Below, in pieces: positions 41,868-52,772 of a stretch of DNA of 64,000 nucleotides. Location of the stretch: positions 2,604,001 to 2,668,000 of the forward strand of contig NZ_CP017279.1 of the NCBI RefSeq assembly GCF_001750725.1, in the 5' to 3' direction. Source of the stretch: Enterobacter ludwigii. Its GTDB lineage: Bacteria; Pseudomonadota; Gammaproteobacteria; Enterobacterales; Enterobacteriaceae. The translations under genes were made by a program, and so were the position numbers. Every line of letters begins with the position of its first letter. The stretch's first letter is position 1. The notes under the pieces were generated by a model that ran no database searches, was not told where the DNA came from, and worked only from the letters and a program-made list of their open reading frames with translations.

Positions 41868-42097
41868 TATATTCTCTGTTGTTCTAACACCTTGCCACCA
41901 CGGCAAACATTTACTCACTAAGAGTATTTGCCGTTTACGTCAAGTGCAAGTGTGTGCAGAGCATTCACAGCATAAAGATGAACTAAATCGTGCTTTTTGC
42001 TGTTTTTTCGAACATTTCCGAACTGGTCATTGGTCCGTAAGTGGATAATATAGGCGGGCAATTCCACTGGTTGTGAAAAAAGGAGTACAGCCTGGTT

Positions 42098-42859
42098 ATG
42101 GTTTCAACATCATCTTCTCACCCGCGCAGCGGCGTCTGGTATTTTTCTCAGGGCTGGAAACTGGTCTCACTGCCGGGGATTCGTCGCTACGTCATTCTGC
42201 CGTTGCTGATTAACATTATCCTGATGGGCGGCGCGTTCTGGTGGCTGTTCACCAGACTGGAGAGCTGGATCCCTTCGCTGATGAGCCATGTGCCGGACTG
42301 GCTGCAGTGGCTGAACTACCTGCTCTGGCCGGTTGCGGTCATCTCCGTGCTGCTGGTGTTCGGCTACTTCTTCTCGACGATTGCAAACTGGATCGCTGCG
42401 CCGTTTAACGGCCTGCTGGCAGAACAGCTGGAAGCACGTCTTACCGGTGCAACGCCGCCGGATACGGGCATGCTGGGGATCATGAAAGATATCCCACGCA
42501 TCATGAAGCGCGAATGGCAGAAGTTTGCCTGGTATCTTCCCCGCGCCATTGTGCTGCTTATCCTTTATTTTGTCCCTGGCGTCGGTCAGACGGTGGCCCC
42601 GGTGCTGTGGTTCCTGTTCAGCGCCTGGATGCTGGCAATCCAGTACTGCGATTATCCGTTCGATAACCACAAGGTGCCGTTCAAAACGATGCGCAGCGCC
42701 CTGCGCACGCAAAAAGTCGCGAATATGCAATTCGGGGCGCTGACCAGTCTGTTCACCATGATCCCGGTGCTCAACCTGTTCATCATGCCGGTCGCCGTTT
42801 GCGGCGCAACGGCGATGTGGGTTGACTGCTACCGTGCTAAGCACGCGTTATGGAAGTAA
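42098..42859 (+). CDS. cysZ: sulfate permease CysZ
   Basis: CysZ is an inner-membrane sulfate/proton symporter feeding cysteine synthesis. 253 residues with several helices ([60 protein letters not shown]). AAGGAG lies upstream of the ATG. It precedes cysK as in E. coli, separated by ~160 bp with a separate cysK promoter region. Confidence 0.95.
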   Translation: MVSTSSSHPRSGVWYFSQGWKLVSLPGIRRYVILPLLINIILMGGAFWWLFTRLESWIPSLMSHVPDWLQWLNYLLWPVAVISVLLVFGYFFSTIANWIAAPFNGLLAEQLEARLTGATPPDTGMLGIMKDIPRIMKREWQKFAWYLPRAIVLLILYFVPGVGQTVAPVLWFLFSAWMLAIQYCDYPFDNHKVPFKTMRSALRTQKVANMQFGALTSLFTMIPVLNLFIMPVAVCGATAMWVDCYRAKHALWK

Positions 42860-43022
42860 TGCAAAAATGTGTAAAAAGGGGGTGGCTTATGCCGCCCCTT
42901 ATTCCATACTGATCCCCATTATTTCCTTGCAGTATATAGATATGCGAATTCCTTACTTCCCCCTACCTGTTCAACAGGTATGCTGGGACGGTATCCCAAT
43001 TTCATACAGTTAAGGACAGGCC

Positions 43023-43994
43023 ATGAGTAAGATTTATGAAGACAACTCGCTGACTATCGGTCATACGCCCCTGGTTCGACTGAACCGTATCGGTAATGGA
43101 CGCATTCTGGCGAAGGTCGAATCACGTAACCCGAGCTTCAGCGTAAAGTGCCGTATCGGTGCAAATATGATTTGGGATGCTGAAAAACGTGGCGTGCTGA
43201 AGCCAGGCGTTGAGCTGGTTGAACCGACCAGCGGTAACACCGGTATCGCACTGGCCTATGTTGCGGCGGCGCGCGGTTATAAACTGACGCTGACCATGCC
43301 TGAAACCATGAGCATCGAACGTCGCAAACTGCTGAAAGCGCTGGGCGCGAACCTGGTGCTGACCGAAGGTGCCAAAGGCATGAAGGGTGCGATTCAGAAA
43401 GCAGAAGAGATTGTTGCCAGCGATCCGGCGAAATATCTGCTGCTGCAGCAGTTCAGCAACCCGGCGAACCCGGAAATTCACGAAAAGACCACCGGCCCGG
43501 AAATTTGGGAAGATACCGACGGTCAGGTTGATGTATTTATCTCCGGTGTAGGCACCGGCGGAACCCTGACTGGCGTGTCGCGCTATATAAAAGGCACAAA
43601 AGGTAAAAAAGACCTGATTACCGTTGCCGTGGAACCAACCGACTCACCGGTGATCACCCAGGCGCTGGCGGGCGAAGAGATCAAACCCGGCCCACATAAA
43701 ATTCAGGGTATCGGTGCCGGCTTCATTCCGGGCAACCTGGATCTGAAGCTTATTGATAAAGTGGTGACCATCACCAACGAAGAAGCTATCTCTACCGCAC
43801 GTCGTCTGATGGACGAGGAAGGTATTCTGGCGGGCATCTCTTCCGGTGCTGCTGTTGCGGCAGCGCTCAAACTTCAGGAAGATGAGGCCTTTACCAATAA
43901 GAATATTGTGGTTATCCTGCCTTCATCGGGTGAGCGTTACTTGAGCACCGCACTGTTTGCCGATCTGTTCACTGAAAAAGAACTGCAACAGTAA
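43023..43994 (+). CDS. cysK: O-acetylserine sulfhydrylase A (cysteine synthase A)
   Basis: CysK makes cysteine from O-acetylserine and sulfide. 323 residues; PLP lysine is Lys42 ([11 protein letters not shown]), the asparagine-loop [16 protein letters not shown] (about 66-81) and the phosphate-binding [14 protein letters not shown] (about 177-190) are present. The upstream region (AATTCCTTACTTCC) resembles the E. coli CysB activation site. AAGGACAGGCC precedes the ATG. Terminated by a hairpin; in E. coli CysK also forms complexes with CysE and with CdiA toxins. Confidence 0.97.
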   Translation: MSKIYEDNSLTIGHTPLVRLNRIGNGRILAKVESRNPSFSVKCRIGANMIWDAEKRGVLKPGVELVEPTSGNTGIALAYVAAARGYKLTLTMPETMSIERRKLLKALGANLVLTEGAKGMKGAIQKAEEIVASDPAKYLLLQQFSNPANPEIHEKTTGPEIWEDTDGQVDVFISGVGTGGTLTGVSRYIKGTKGKKDLITVAVEPTDSPVITQALAGEEIKPGPHKIQGIGAGFIPGNLDLKLIDKVVTITNEEAISTARRLMDEEGILAGISSGAAVAAALKLQEDEAFTNKNIVVILPSSGERYLSTALFADLFTEKELQQ

Positions 43995-44016
43995 TGCCAG
44001 CATGTTAATAACGCGT

Positions 44017-44044
44017 AAAAAAGCACCTTTTTGGGTGCTTTTTT
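44017..44044 (+). terminator. terminator of cysK
   Basis: AAGCACC / GGTGCTT stem extended by A and T runs, loop of T and G, 23 bp past the stop. Confidence 0.88.
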
Positions 44045-44311
44045 GTGGCCTGCTTCAAAGTTTTACCCCTCCTGGCATTGATTCACCCCGTTGGGTCTGG
44101 TATTTAAACCAGCAATTATTTTGATGCGTGAAATTAATCAGTGAACGAAATAGCCTTGCTGAATCGATTTTATGATTTGGTTCAAGTCTTGCTTTCACTG
44201 CATAATGTTTAATGACGATCGAAACGTCAGCGCTAACAATACAGGCTAAAGTTAAGTCGCCAGGCTAGACTTTAGTTCCACAACACTAAACCTATAAGTT
44301 GGGGAAATACA
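44045..44311 (+). promoter_or_regulatory. ptsH upstream control region
   Basis: The sequence is clearly homologous to the E. coli pts promoter region but shorter between the two promoters. A P0-like promoter is TTGGTT (44177-44182), 18-bp spacer, CATAAT (44201-44206), overlapping a weak CRP-like site (TATGA-TTTGGT-TCAAG, 44171-44186). A second start is expected near GGCTAGACTTTAG (44263-44275). A short palindrome CTGGT-ATTTAA-ACCAG lies at 44097-44112. Confidence 0.55.
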
Positions 44312-44569
44312 ATGTTCCAGCAAGAAGTTACCATTACCGCTCCGAACGGTCTGCACACCCGCCCTGCTGCTCAGTTTGTTAAAGAAGCGAAAGGCTTCAC
44401 TTCTGAAATCACTGTGACTTCCAACGGCAAAAGCGCCAGCGCAAAAAGCCTGTTCAAACTGCAGACTCTGGGTCTGACTCAGGGTACCGTTGTCACCATC
44501 TCTGCTGAAGGTGAAGACGAGCAGAAAGCAGTTGAGCATCTGGTAAAACTGATGGCTGAGCTCGAGTAA
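44312..44569 (+). CDS. ptsH: phosphocarrier protein HPr
   Basis: HPr passes phosphate from enzyme I to sugar-specific enzymes IIA. 85 residues. The phospho-acceptor is His15 ([12 protein letters not shown]); Ser46 region [16 protein letters not shown] is conserved. The length and sequence are those of E. coli HPr. First gene of ptsHI-crr, with TTGGGGAAATACA in front of the ATG. Confidence 0.98.
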
Positions 44570-44613
44570 GTTTCCGGGTTCTTTTAAATATCAGTCACAA
44601 GTAAGGTAGGGTT

Positions 44614-46341
44614 ATGATTTCAGGCATTTTAGCATCCCCGGGTATCGCTTTCGGCAAAGCACTGCTGCTGAAAGAAGACGAGATCGTCATCGACCGGAAA
44701 AAAATTTCTGCCGACAAGGTTGATCAGGAAGTTGAACGTTTTCTGAGCGGTCGTGCCAAGGCATCTGCGCAACTGGAAGCAATCAAGACTAAAGCTGGCG
44801 AAACTTTCGGTGAAGAAAAAGAAGCCATCTTCGAAGGGCACATCATGCTGCTCGAAGATGAGGAGCTGGAGCAGGAAATCATAGCCCTGATTAAAGATAA
44901 AAGCATGACGGCAGACGCTGCTGCGCATGAAGTTATCGAAGGTCAGGCAACTGCCCTGGAAGAACTGGATGATGAATACCTGAAAGAGCGTGCGGCTGAC
45001 GTACGTGACATCGGTAAGCGCCTGCTGCGCAACATCCTGGGTCTGGCCATTATCGACCTGAGCGCTATTCAGGATGAAGTCATCCTGGTTGCCGCCGATC
45101 TGACCCCGTCTGAAACCGCACAGTTGAACCTGAAAAAGGTCCTCGGTTTCATCACTGACGCGGGCGGCCGTACCTCCCACACCTCTATCATGGCGCGTTC
45201 TCTGGAACTGCCTGCCATTGTGGGTACCGGTAGCGTCACCTCTCAGGTTAAAAACGACGATTATCTGATTCTGGATGCCGTAAACAACGTGGTTTACGTC
45301 AACCCAACTAACGAAGAGATCGAAAAACTGCGCGCGGTTCAGGAGCAGGTTGCGACTGAAAAAGCGGAACTCGCTAAGCTGAAAGACCTGCCTGCCATCA
45401 CTCTGGACGGTCATCAGGTTGAAGTGTGCGCAAACATCGGTACCGTACGTGACGTCGATGGCGCTGAGCGCAACGGCGCGGAAGGTGTGGGTCTCTATCG
45501 TACTGAATTCCTGTTCATGGACCGTGATGCGCTGCCAACTGAAGAAGAACAGTTTGCTGCGTACAAAGCTGTGGCTGAAGCGTGTGGCTCTCAGGCGGTT
45601 ATCGTCCGTACCATGGATATCGGTGGCGACAAAGAGCTGCCGTACATGAACTTCCCGAAAGAAGAGAACCCGTTCCTGGGCTGGCGTGCGATTCGTATCG
45701 CGATGGATCGTAAAGAGATCCTGCGCGATCAGGTTCGCGCTATCCTGCGTGCGTCTGCTTTCGGTAAACTGCGCATCATGTTCCCGATGATCATCTCTGT
45801 TGAAGAAGTGCGTGCACTGAAGAAAGAGATCGAAATCTACAAACAGGAACTGCGCGACGAAGGTAAAGCATTTGACGAGTCAATTGAGATCGGCGTGATG
45901 GTGGAAACACCTGCGGCAGCGACCATTGCGCGTCATTTAGCCAAAGAAGTTGATTTCTTTAGTATCGGTACCAATGATTTAACGCAGTACACCCTGGCAG
46001 TTGACCGTGGTAATGATATGATTTCACATCTCTACCAGCCAATGTCACCGTCCGTACTGAACTTGATCAAGCAAGTTATTGATGCTTCTCATGCAGAAGG
46101 TAAATGGACTGGCATGTGTGGTGAGCTTGCAGGCGACGAACGTGCTACACTTCTGTTGCTGGGTATGGGTCTGGACGAATTCTCTATGAGCGCCATTTCC
46201 ATCCCGCGCATTAAGAAGATTATCCGTAACACGAACTTCGAAGATGCGAAGGTGTTAGCAGAGCAGGCTCTTGCTCAACCGACAACGGACGAGTTAATGA
46301 CGCTGGTTAACAAGTTCATTGAAGAAAAAACAATCTGCTAA
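44614..46341 (+). CDS. ptsI: PTS enzyme I
   Basis: Enzyme I takes phosphate from phosphoenolpyruvate and transfers it to HPr. 575 residues: N-terminal HPr-binding and phosphohistidine domain with His189 in [18 protein letters not shown], and the C-terminal PEP-binding barrel with [18 protein letters not shown] and [17 protein letters not shown], and the active-site Cys in [12 protein letters not shown] (about residue 502). The start is ATG 44614 with AAGGTAGGGTT. 44 bp after ptsH. Confidence 0.98.
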   Translation: MISGILASPGIAFGKALLLKEDEIVIDRKKISADKVDQEVERFLSGRAKASAQLEAIKTKAGETFGEEKEAIFEGHIMLLEDEELEQEIIALIKDKSMTADAAAHEVIEGQATALEELDDEYLKERAADVRDIGKRLLRNILGLAIIDLSAIQDEVILVAADLTPSETAQLNLKKVLGFITDAGGRTSHTSIMARSLELPAIVGTGSVTSQVKNDDYLILDAVNNVVYVNPTNEEIEKLRAVQEQVATEKAELAKLKDLPAITLDGHQVEVCANIGTVRDVDGAERNGAEGVGLYRTEFLFMDRDALPTEEEQFAAYKAVAEACGSQAVIVRTMDIGGDKELPYMNFPKEENPFLGWRAIRIAMDRKEILRDQVRAILRASAFGKLRIMFPMIISVEEVRALKKEIEIYKQELRDEGKAFDESIEIGVMVETPAAATIARHLAKEVDFFSIGTNDLTQYTLAVDRGNDMISHLYQPMSPSVLNLIKQVIDASHAEGKWTGMCGELAGDERATLLLLGMGLDEFSMSAISIPRIKKIIRNTNFEDAKVLAEQALAQPTTDELMTLVNKFIEEKTIC

Positions 46342-46381
46342 TCCACGAGATGCGGCCCAAATTACTGCTTAGGAGAAGATC

Positions 46382-46891
46382 ATGGGTTTGTTCGATAAAC
46401 TGAAATCTCTGGTTTCTGATGATAAGAAAGACTCCGGAACTATTGAGATTGTTGCTCCGCTCTCCGGCGAGATCGTCAACATCGAAGACGTGCCGGATGT
46501 AGTGTTTGCTGAGAAAATCGTTGGTGATGGCATTGCTATCAAACCAACTGGCAACAAAATGGTTGCTCCAGTTGACGGCACCATCGGTAAAATTTTTGAA
46601 ACCAACCATGCGTTCTCTATCGAATCTGATAGCGGTATCGAACTGTTCGTTCACTTCGGTATCGACACCGTTGAACTGAAAGGCGAAGGCTTCAAACGTA
46701 TCGCGGAAGAAGGCCAGCGTGTTAAAGTTGGCGACCCGGTCATTGAATTCGATCTGCCACTGCTGGAAGAAAAAGCCAAGTCTACCCTGACGCCGGTTGT
46801 TATCTCCAACATGGACGAAATCAAAGAACTGATCAAACTGTCTGGCAGCGTCACCGTGGGTGAAACCCCGGTTATCCGCATCAAGAAGTAA
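46382..46891 (+). CDS. crr: PTS glucose-specific enzyme IIA
   Basis: EIIA-Glc phosphorylates EIICB-Glc and, depending on its phosphorylation, activates adenylate cyclase or inhibits non-PTS permeases (inducer exclusion). 169 residues. The active-site pair His76 (ETNHAFSI) and His91 ([13 protein letters not shown]) is present, and the amphipathic N-terminal helix [14 protein letters not shown] binds membranes. AGGAG lies upstream. Third gene of the operon, closed by a strong terminator. Confidence 0.98.
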   Translation: MGLFDKLKSLVSDDKKDSGTIEIVAPLSGEIVNIEDVPDVVFAEKIVGDGIAIKPTGNKMVAPVDGTIGKIFETNHAFSIESDSGIELFVHFGIDTVELKGEGFKRIAEEGQRVKVGDPVIEFDLPLLEEKAKSTLTPVVISNMDEIKELIKLSGSVTVGETPVIRIKK

Positions 46892-46905
46892 TTCTTGCCG
46901 CACAG

Positions 46906-46933
46906 AAAAATGGCGCCTTCGGGCGCCATTTTT
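46906..46933. terminator. bidirectional terminator crr/pdxK
   Basis: TGGCGCC / GGCGCCA stem with loop TTCG, five A before and five T after; serves crr and the convergent pdxK. Confidence 0.9.
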
Positions 46934-46935
46934 GT

Positions 46936-47772
46936 TTATGCGGGCAGGATAAGCTCGTCGTAGCCTTTCGACTGCGTATAAATCATCACATCTGTGACGC
47001 GGTCTCCTGCCATGCGAATCGCATCGGCAACGGTTTTGCCCTCAACGATCCCGCTCACCAGCTCTGAACAGAAGAGGTCGCCCGTGCCTTTCAGGTCCGT
47101 TTCAACACGCGGATGCGCACTGACGGTCACACCGTCTCGGGTAACCAGCACCACGTGAATATTCTCCGGATCGTCCGCCACCGGCGCACTGGTAATGGCC
47201 ACCCATTTCAGCGTGTCGGAAAGTAACCCCTGCGCTGCCGCTATAGCACTTTCAGGCGTACGACACGGTTTGCCGCTTAGCACTTCCAGCTCAAAGACGT
47301 TAGGCGTGATCCCCTGCGCCAGTGGCAGCAGGTACTCCCGATACGCTTCAGGGATATCAGGTTTCACATACATCCCACTGTCAATATCGCCAATAACGGG
47401 GTCAACCAACACCAGCAGGTCAGGATGCTGCGCTTTGATCGCGGTGAGCCACTGCGCCAGGCATTTTATCTGGCTGGCGCTGCCCATGTAGCCCGTGGTA
47501 ACGGCTTTAAGCTCGCGCAGGATCTCGCGCTCTTCCAGCGCCTTAAGATACCCGCTGAACCATTCATCGGGGATCACGCCGCCGTAAAAGGTATCGTAGT
47601 GCGGCGTGTTGCTGAACAGCACGGTCGGCACGGCGGTGACGGTCAGCCGGTGGGTACGAATATTCGGCACCGCAATGCTGTTCCCCACGCTGCCGTAAAC
47701 CACCTGCGACTGTACCGCGACAATATCGGTTTGCTGCGCCCGGGTGTTATCCCGGAATAAAATCATCTCCAT
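46936..47772 (-). CDS. pdxK: pyridoxine/pyridoxal/pyridoxamine kinase
   Basis: PdxK phosphorylates B6 vitamers and also hydroxymethylpyrimidine. 278 residues (E. coli 283), ribokinase-like fold: [19 protein letters not shown] (about 18-36), [15 protein letters not shown], and the catalytic anion-hole [14 protein letters not shown] (about 232-245). Slightly shorter at the C-terminus than E. coli. Its start lies 5 bp after the cysM stop, so the two are likely co-transcribed; in E. coli yfeK and yfeS lie between. Confidence 0.94.
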   Translation of the reverse strand: MEMILFRDNTRAQQTDIVAVQSQVVYGSVGNSIAVPNIRTHRLTVTAVPTVLFSNTPHYDTFYGGVIPDEWFSGYLKALEEREILRELKAVTTGYMGSASQIKCLAQWLTAIKAQHPDLLVLVDPVIGDIDSGMYVKPDIPEAYREYLLPLAQGITPNVFELEVLSGKPCRTPESAIAAAQGLLSDTLKWVAITSAPVADDPENIHVVLVTRDGVTVSAHPRVETDLKGTGDLFCSELVSGIVEGKTVADAIRMAGDRVTDVMIYTQSKGYDELILPA

Positions 47773-47777
47773 GACGC

Positions 47778-48689
47778 TTAAATCCCCGCCCCCTGCGTAT
47801 AACTCTCTTCACCAAAGACGCCGGTAGAAAGATAGCGATCGCCGCGGTCGCAGATAATCGCCACCACGACAGCCCCGGGATGTGCCTGCGCAACACGCAA
47901 TGCTCCCGCTACCGCGCCACCCGAGCTGACCCCGCAGAAGATACCTTCACGCACGGCCAGTTCACGCATCGTATTCTCCGCCTCGCGTTGATGAATATCC
48001 AGCACCTGATCCACCAGCTGGGCGTTATAAATGCCCGGCATGTATTCCGCCGGCCAGCGGCGAATACCCGGTATGCTGCTCCCCTCTTCCGGCTGCAGAC
48101 CCACAATCGTTACCGCCTTTTCCTGCTCGCGCAGAAAACGGGATACGCCGGTAATGGTGCCTGTCGTGCCCATGCTGGAGACGAAGTGAGTGATGCGCCC
48201 GTTGGTCTGCTGCCAGATTTCCGGACCGGTAGTGGTGTAGTGAGCGTACGGGTTATCCGGGTTATTAAACTGATCGAGCAGTTTGCCTTCACCGCGTTCG
48301 GCCATGGCTAGCGCCAGGTCGCGCGCCCCTTCCATCCCCTCTTCTTTAGAGACCAGAATCAGTTCGGCACCATAGGCGCGCATCGCCGCACGGCGCTCCT
48401 GGCTCATGTTATCGGGCATCAGCAACGTCATGCGATAGCCTTTCAGCGCGGCAATCATCGCCAGCGCAATACCGGTGTTACCGCTGGTGGCTTCAATCAG
48501 CACGTCGCCGGGCTGAATTTCACCGCGTTTTTCGGCCTGCACAATCATGGAGAGCGCAGCCCGGTCCTTCACCGAACCGGCAGGGTTATTGCCTTCGAGT
48601 TTGACCCAGATTTCGCTGCCGTTGTCCGGCCCCATGCGCTGAAGTTTGACCAGAGGGGTGTTGCCGATGGTGTGTTCTAATGTGTTCAA
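47778..48689 (-). CDS. cysM: cysteine synthase B CysM
   Basis: CysM makes cysteine from O-acetylserine with sulfide, or S-sulfocysteine with thiosulfate. 303 residues; PLP lysine Lys41 in [10 protein letters not shown], loop [18 protein letters not shown] and [15 protein letters not shown]. The start codon is TTG at 48689 ([14 protein letters not shown] by alignment to E. coli, which uses GTG), with GGACAG upstream. The gene belongs with the thiosulfate transporter genes upstream, separated from cysA by a REP-like pair of hairpins. Confidence 0.96.
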   Translation of the reverse strand: MNTLEHTIGNTPLVKLQRMGPDNGSEIWVKLEGNNPAGSVKDRAALSMIVQAEKRGEIQPGDVLIEATSGNTGIALAMIAALKGYRMTLLMPDNMSQERRAAMRAYGAELILVSKEEGMEGARDLALAMAERGEGKLLDQFNNPDNPYAHYTTTGPEIWQQTNGRITHFVSSMGTTGTITGVSRFLREQEKAVTIVGLQPEEGSSIPGIRRWPAEYMPGIYNAQLVDQVLDIHQREAENTMRELAVREGIFCGVSSGGAVAGALRVAQAHPGAVVVAIICDRGDRYLSTGVFGEESYTQGAGI

Positions 48690-48708
48690 GATCGCTGTCC
48701 AATAAAAA

Positions 48709-48733
48709 GCCCGGTGGCGCGCAGCGCTCCGGG
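48709..48733. repeat. REP-like palindrome 1 between cysA and cysM
   Basis: GCCCGG-T-GGCGC pairs with GCGC-T-CCGGGC around GCA, a GC-rich imperfect palindrome with a T-T mismatch, as in REP elements. Confidence 0.6.
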
Positions 48734-48753
48734 CATACGGAGATCATATTCCA

Positions 48754-48780
48754 GACCGGCTAAGCGCAGCGCCTCCGGTC
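48754..48780. repeat. REP-like palindrome 2 between cysA and cysM
   Basis: GACCGG and CCGGTC arms around a GC-rich core (AAGCGCAGCGCC). With the preceding palindrome 20 bp away it forms a BIME-like pair that may stabilise the upstream cysPTWA message. Confidence 0.6.
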
Positions 48781-48801
48781 AAACTACGTGTCATTAACCT
48801 A

Positions 48802-49896
48802 TCAGGCTGACTCCGCCAGAGCAATATCCTCGCGCGTCTCTATGCGCTCATTGCCATGATAAATACGGGCATGCTGCAGCCCAACAAACAGGCGTTCGCC
48901 CCGGTACGGCGGCTCGTCATCACGCATCACCACCGTCAGCGGCTCGGTATACCAGCCCAGCGGCTGTACCACCAATTGGGTGTAGTGCCCTTTAGGGCTA
49001 GCTTCCAGCACCTGCACCGGCAGCGGTGAATCCAGACTCGTCCGGCGGCTCACGTCCACTTCCCAGGGACGCAGGAACAGATCGACCGGCCCCTGATGTG
49101 CGGAGGTGTATCCCAGCGGCCAGCGGTGTGCGCCCACGTGGAATTGCCCACCGCGGATGGTGCCCTGCAGCCGGTTAACTTCGCCCATAAACTCGAGGAC
49201 AAATCGGGTCGCCGGTTCACGCCAGAGCTGCTCTGGTTCATCAACCTGCTCGATGTTCCCCTGGCTCATCACCACCACGCGGTCTGCGACTTCCATCGCC
49301 TCTTCCTGATCGTGGGTGACGAAGACGCTGGTGAATTTCAGCTCTTCATGCAGCTGACGCAGCCAGCGGCGTAACTCTTTACGCACCTGCGCATCCAGCG
49401 CGCCAAACGGCTCATCCAGCAGCAGAATTTGCGGCTCAACGGCCAGGGCCCGCGCCAGCGCAACGCGCTGCTTCTGGCCGCCGGAAAGCTGCGCCGGGAA
49501 GCGGTCAGCCAGATGCGCAAGCTGTACCATCTCCAGCAGTTTGGTCACTTTCGCTTTGATGGTGGCCGCATCCGGACGCTCGCGGCGAGGCAGCACGGTC
49601 AGACCGAAAGCGATGTTATCGAACACGGTCATATGGCGGAACAGGGCGTAATGCTGGAACACAAAGCCCACTTTACGGTCGCGGGCGTGCAAACGGCTTA
49701 CGTCGGTACCGTGAAAACGAATATGTCCGCTGGTCTGATGCTCAAGCCCGGCGATAATGCGCAGCAGCGTGGTTTTACCCGAGCCAGACGGCCCGAGCAG
49801 TGCCACCATTTGTCCGGAAGGGATATCCAGCGAGATATCATTCAGCACCTGGGTGCGACCAAAAGACTTCTTAATATTGGCAATCTCAATGCTCAT
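48802..49896 (-). CDS. cysA: sulfate/thiosulfate ABC transporter ATPase CysA
   Basis: CysA is the ATP-binding subunit of the sulfate/thiosulfate importer. 364 residues: Walker [17 protein letters not shown] (about 35-50), Q-loop [17 protein letters not shown], signature [16 protein letters not shown] (about 134-149), Walker [15 protein letters not shown], then a C-terminal regulatory (TOBE) part. The start overlaps the cysW stop by 11 bp. Last of cysPTWA. Confidence 0.97.
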   Translation of the reverse strand: MSIEIANIKKSFGRTQVLNDISLDIPSGQMVALLGPSGSGKTTLLRIIAGLEHQTSGHIRFHGTDVSRLHARDRKVGFVFQHYALFRHMTVFDNIAFGLTVLPRRERPDAATIKAKVTKLLEMVQLAHLADRFPAQLSGGQKQRVALARALAVEPQILLLDEPFGALDAQVRKELRRWLRQLHEELKFTSVFVTHDQEEAMEVADRVVVMSQGNIEQVDEPEQLWREPATRFVLEFMGEVNRLQGTIRGGQFHVGAHRWPLGYTSAHQGPVDLFLRPWEVDVSRRTSLDSPLPVQVLEASPKGHYTQLVVQPLGWYTEPLTVVMRDDEPPYRGERLFVGLQHARIYHGNERIETREDIALAESA

Positions 49897-50761
49897 GATT
49901 TCCCTCCTGGTGCTGACGTTTTTCCTGGTTCTCTAAACGCCACTGCACCACACTCTTCAAAAACAGGGTCAAAATCGCCATCAGCGTCAGTAACGCTGCG
50001 GCAGTAAAGGAACCGACGGTGTTGTAGTCCTGTTCCAGTAATTCAATTTGTAACGGTAACGACAGCGTTTCGCCGCGGATGGAGCCCGAGACGACCGAAA
50101 CTGCACCGAACTCGCCAATGGCGCGGGCATTGGTCAGCACGACGCCGTAGAGCAGCGCCCAGCGAATATTCGGCAGCGTCACGCGGCGGAACATCTGCCA
50201 GCCGGATGCGCCCAGCAGAATTGCCGCTTCGTCTTCATTGCTGCCCTGGCTTAACATCACCGGGACCAGTTCGCGCACCACAAACGGACAGGTTACAAAC
50301 ACCGTGACCAGCACCATGCCCGGCCAGGCAAACATGACCTGCAGGTTATGCTCATCCAGCCAGCCGCCCAGCGGGCCGTTAGAGCCGTAGAAGAGCAGAT
50401 AAACCAGACCGGCCACTACCGGCGACACGGCAAACGGGATATCCAGCAGGGTCAGCAGCAGCTGACGTCCCGGGAAGTTAAAGCGCGTTACCAGCCAGGC
50501 CAGCAGCGTACCGAACACCAGGTTGACCGGCACCGTGATAAGCGCAATCAGTACGGTTAGCCAGATGGCGTGCAGCATATCCGGGTTCGCCAGGTTTTCC
50601 AGCGCGGGCATCACCCCCTTGCTGAACGCCTGAACAAAAATATAAATCGTCGGCACGACGAGAATGAAAGCGGACACCAGCACGCCCGTACCAATCAGAA
50701 ACCATTTTCCCCAGTTGATACGGGGAGCATCGTATCGCTTCAATTGAGTAACTTCCGCCAT
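49886..50761 (-). CDS. cysW: sulfate/thiosulfate ABC permease CysW
   Basis: CysW is one of the two membrane subunits of the transporter. 291 residues, about six helices, with the EAA loop that contacts Cys[21 protein letters not shown] then [11 protein letters not shown] (about 180-215). It overlaps cysT by one base (TGATG) and cysA by 11. Confidence 0.96.
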   Translation of the reverse strand: MAEVTQLKRYDAPRINWGKWFLIGTGVLVSAFILVVPTIYIFVQAFSKGVMPALENLANPDMLHAIWLTVLIALITVPVNLVFGTLLAWLVTRFNFPGRQLLLTLLDIPFAVSPVVAGLVYLLFYGSNGPLGGWLDEHNLQVMFAWPGMVLVTVFVTCPFVVRELVPVMLSQGSNEDEAAILLGASGWQMFRRVTLPNIRWALLYGVVLTNARAIGEFGAVSVVSGSIRGETLSLPLQIELLEQDYNTVGSFTAAALLTLMAILTLFLKSVVQWRLENQEKRQHQEGNHEH

Positions 50762-51594
50762 CAGTGACCTACCACGCGTCGACCAAAGCGACTTTGCAGA
50801 GTGTTAATTGAGTAGAGCAGCAGCAGCGATGCGGCAAGAATGACCGAGGCAATTGCGCTCGCCGCCGGGTAATCAAACTCCTGCAAGCGGATAAAAATCA
50901 TCAGCGAGGTGACTTCGGTTTTCCACGCAATGTTCCCGGCAATGAAAATAACCGCGCCGAACTCACCGAGGCTACGGGTAAACGACAGCGCGATACCGGC
51001 CAGCAGCGCCGGAGAAAGCTCAGGCAGGACGACCTTGCGGAAGCTCTGCCAGCGCGTGGCACCCAGCGTTTCCGCCGCTTCTTCGTATTCAGGGCCTAAT
51101 TCTTCGAGCACTGGCTGCACGGTGCGTACAACAAAAGGAATGCTGGTAAACGCCATCGCGACCGCGATACCGAGCCAGGTATAGGTCACTTTGATATCAA
51201 GCTTCGCCAGCCACTCACCGTAAAACCCGTTCACGGAAAAGAGCGAGGCAAGGGTTAAGCCCGCCACCGCCGTCGGCAGCGCAAACGGCAGGTCCATTAA
51301 CGCGTCGAGCAGCGTACGGCCCGGGAAACGGTAGCGGGTTAAGATCCACGCCATCAGCAGGCCAAAGGCCCCGTTAAAAATGGACGCCACAAACGCCGAC
51401 AGCAGCGTCACCTTATAGGCTGCGACGACCTGCGGGTTGGTTATCACTTCCCAGTACTGCGCCCAGCTCATTTGCGCAAGCTGCATCACCAGCGCGCTGA
51501 GCGGTAACAATAAGATCAGGCAGACGAACAGCAGGCTGGTCCCGAGGCTTAAGGTAAAGCCCGGCAGCACGCGTCTGGTAGAGACTGCAAACAT
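50761..51594 (-). CDS. cysT: sulfate/thiosulfate ABC permease CysT (CysU)
   Basis: This is the second membrane subunit. 277 residues, about six helices and the EAA loop EYEEAAETLGATRWQSFRKV then VLPELSPALLAG (about 170-202). Overlaps the cysP stop by one base (TAATG), so cysP, T and W are translationally coupled. Confidence 0.96.
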   Translation of the reverse strand: MFAVSTRRVLPGFTLSLGTSLLFVCLILLLPLSALVMQLAQMSWAQYWEVITNPQVVAAYKVTLLSAFVASIFNGAFGLLMAWILTRYRFPGRTLLDALMDLPFALPTAVAGLTLASLFSVNGFYGEWLAKLDIKVTYTWLGIAVAMAFTSIPFVVRTVQPVLEELGPEYEEAAETLGATRWQSFRKVVLPELSPALLAGIALSFTRSLGEFGAVIFIAGNIAWKTEVTSLMIFIRLQEFDYPAASAIASVILAASLLLLYSINTLQSRFGRRVVGH

Positions 51595-52607
51595 TACTTA
51601 CGCCCCGCCGCCAGCAATTTGTCTAACTCACCGCCGCTGGCAAAATGCGTTTTCATGACATCAGGCCAGGAGCCGAAATGGTCTTCCACGCGGAACAGCT
51701 CGGTCTGCGGGAATTTATCCTTCAGTTTGTTCATCACATCCGGGTTATTCACGCGGTAGTAGTAATCGGTAATGATCGTCTGCGCCTGTGGGCTGTACAG
51801 GTAGTTGAGGTAAGCTTTTGCCGCTTTCTCTGTGCCGTTGGATTGCACGTTTTTATCTACCCACGCTACCGGGAACTCGGCGAGGATATTGGTTTTCGGG
51901 ATAACGACCTCGAAACCCTGCGCCTCGTACTGTTTGCGGATATTATTCACTTCCGACTCAAAGCTGATCAGCACATCGCCCAGGCCGCGCTCTGCAAAGG
52001 TCGTGGTCGCACCGCGACCGCCGGTATCAAACACCTCGACGTTTTTCAGAAACTGGGTCATGAACTGCTCGGTTTTCGCTTTATCGTTACCGTCAGCTTT
52101 GTCCGCCGCGCCCCACGCTGCCAGATAGGTATAACGCGCGTTACCGGAGGTTTTTGGATTCGGGAAAATCAGCTTCACGTCGGAACGCACCAGGTCATTC
52201 CAGTCGTGGATATTTTTCGGGTTGCCCTTACGCACCAGGAAACCCATGGTGGAGTAGAACGGTGAGCTGTTGTTCGGCAAACGACTCTGCCAGTCAGCGG
52301 CGATCAGCTTGCCTTTGTCGTGCAGGATCTGCACGTCAGTGACCTGGTTATAGGTCACCACATCCGCTTTCAGCCCCTGGAGAATGGCCAGCGCCTGCTT
52401 GGACGACCCTGCGTGTGACTGTTTAATGGTCAGCTTGTCGCCGTTGTTGTCTTTCGCCCACTGCTGTTCAAACGGTGGGTTAAGGGCGGCAAACAGCTCG
52501 CGGGAAACATCATACGAACTGTTCAGCAGCTCAGTAGCCTGCGCCTGTGCCACCAGCAGCAAACCTGCCAGTGCCAGCGATCCTTTTTTCAGTACAGTAA
52601 CGGCCAT
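51594..52607 (-). CDS. cysP: thiosulfate-binding protein CysP
   Basis: CysP is the periplasmic thiosulfate/sulfate-binding protein of the importer. 337 residues with a Sec signal peptide ([20 protein letters not shown], cleavage after AQA near residue 24) and the mature start [19 protein letters not shown], family type. First gene of cysPTWA. The leader contains AAGGGTGCGCA before the ATG and a 19-bp palindrome at 52628-52646. CysB activation is expected. Confidence 0.96.
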   Translation of the reverse strand: MAVTVLKKGSLALAGLLLVAQAQATELLNSSYDVSRELFAALNPPFEQQWAKDNNGDKLTIKQSHAGSSKQALAILQGLKADVVTYNQVTDVQILHDKGKLIAADWQSRLPNNSSPFYSTMGFLVRKGNPKNIHDWNDLVRSDVKLIFPNPKTSGNARYTYLAAWGAADKADGNDKAKTEQFMTQFLKNVEVFDTGGRGATTTFAERGLGDVLISFESEVNNIRKQYEAQGFEVVIPKTNILAEFPVAWVDKNVQSNGTEKAAKAYLNYLYSPQAQTIITDYYYRVNNPDVMNKLKDKFPQTELFRVEDHFGSWPDVMKTHFASGGELDKLLAAGRK

Positions 52608-52627
52608 TGCGCACCCTTATAAATGTG

Positions 52628-52646
52628 ATGACTATCTTATAGTCAT
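52628..52646. promoter_or_regulatory. palindrome in the cysP leader
   Basis: ATGACTAT-CTT-ATAGTCAT is a perfect palindrome with 8-bp arms, 20 bp upstream of the cysP start. It overlaps the likely -10/+1 area. It may be an operator, or belong to the CysB-controlled promoter; the CysB site itself is expected further upstream around 52665-52705. Confidence 0.45.
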
Positions 52647-52721
52647 AATATTTATAACGAGGACGAAAGGAGTAACGGTTTTATATACCGTTTGGTGATT
52701 TACAAGCAGAAAAGAGAATAA

Positions 52722-52772
52722 GGGTGCAGCCCGTCGTGGTCCGCACCCCAGCCCTCTCCGTGCGGGAGAGGG
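52722..52772. repeat. two adjacent hairpins between yfeX and cysP
   Basis: GGGTGC (52722-52727) pairs with GCACCC (52743-52748), and CCCTCTCC (52752-52759) with GGAGAGGG (52765-52772). The second stem is the same as at 18423-18442 near glk. They lie past the yfeX stop on the minus strand and could terminate or stabilise its message. No T-run on the minus strand. Confidence 0.5.

Noticed and set aside
40881..41918. Collagen-like or secreted repeat protein suggested by the Pro/Gln-rich stretch
   Set aside because: This is the normal disordered linker of ZipA.
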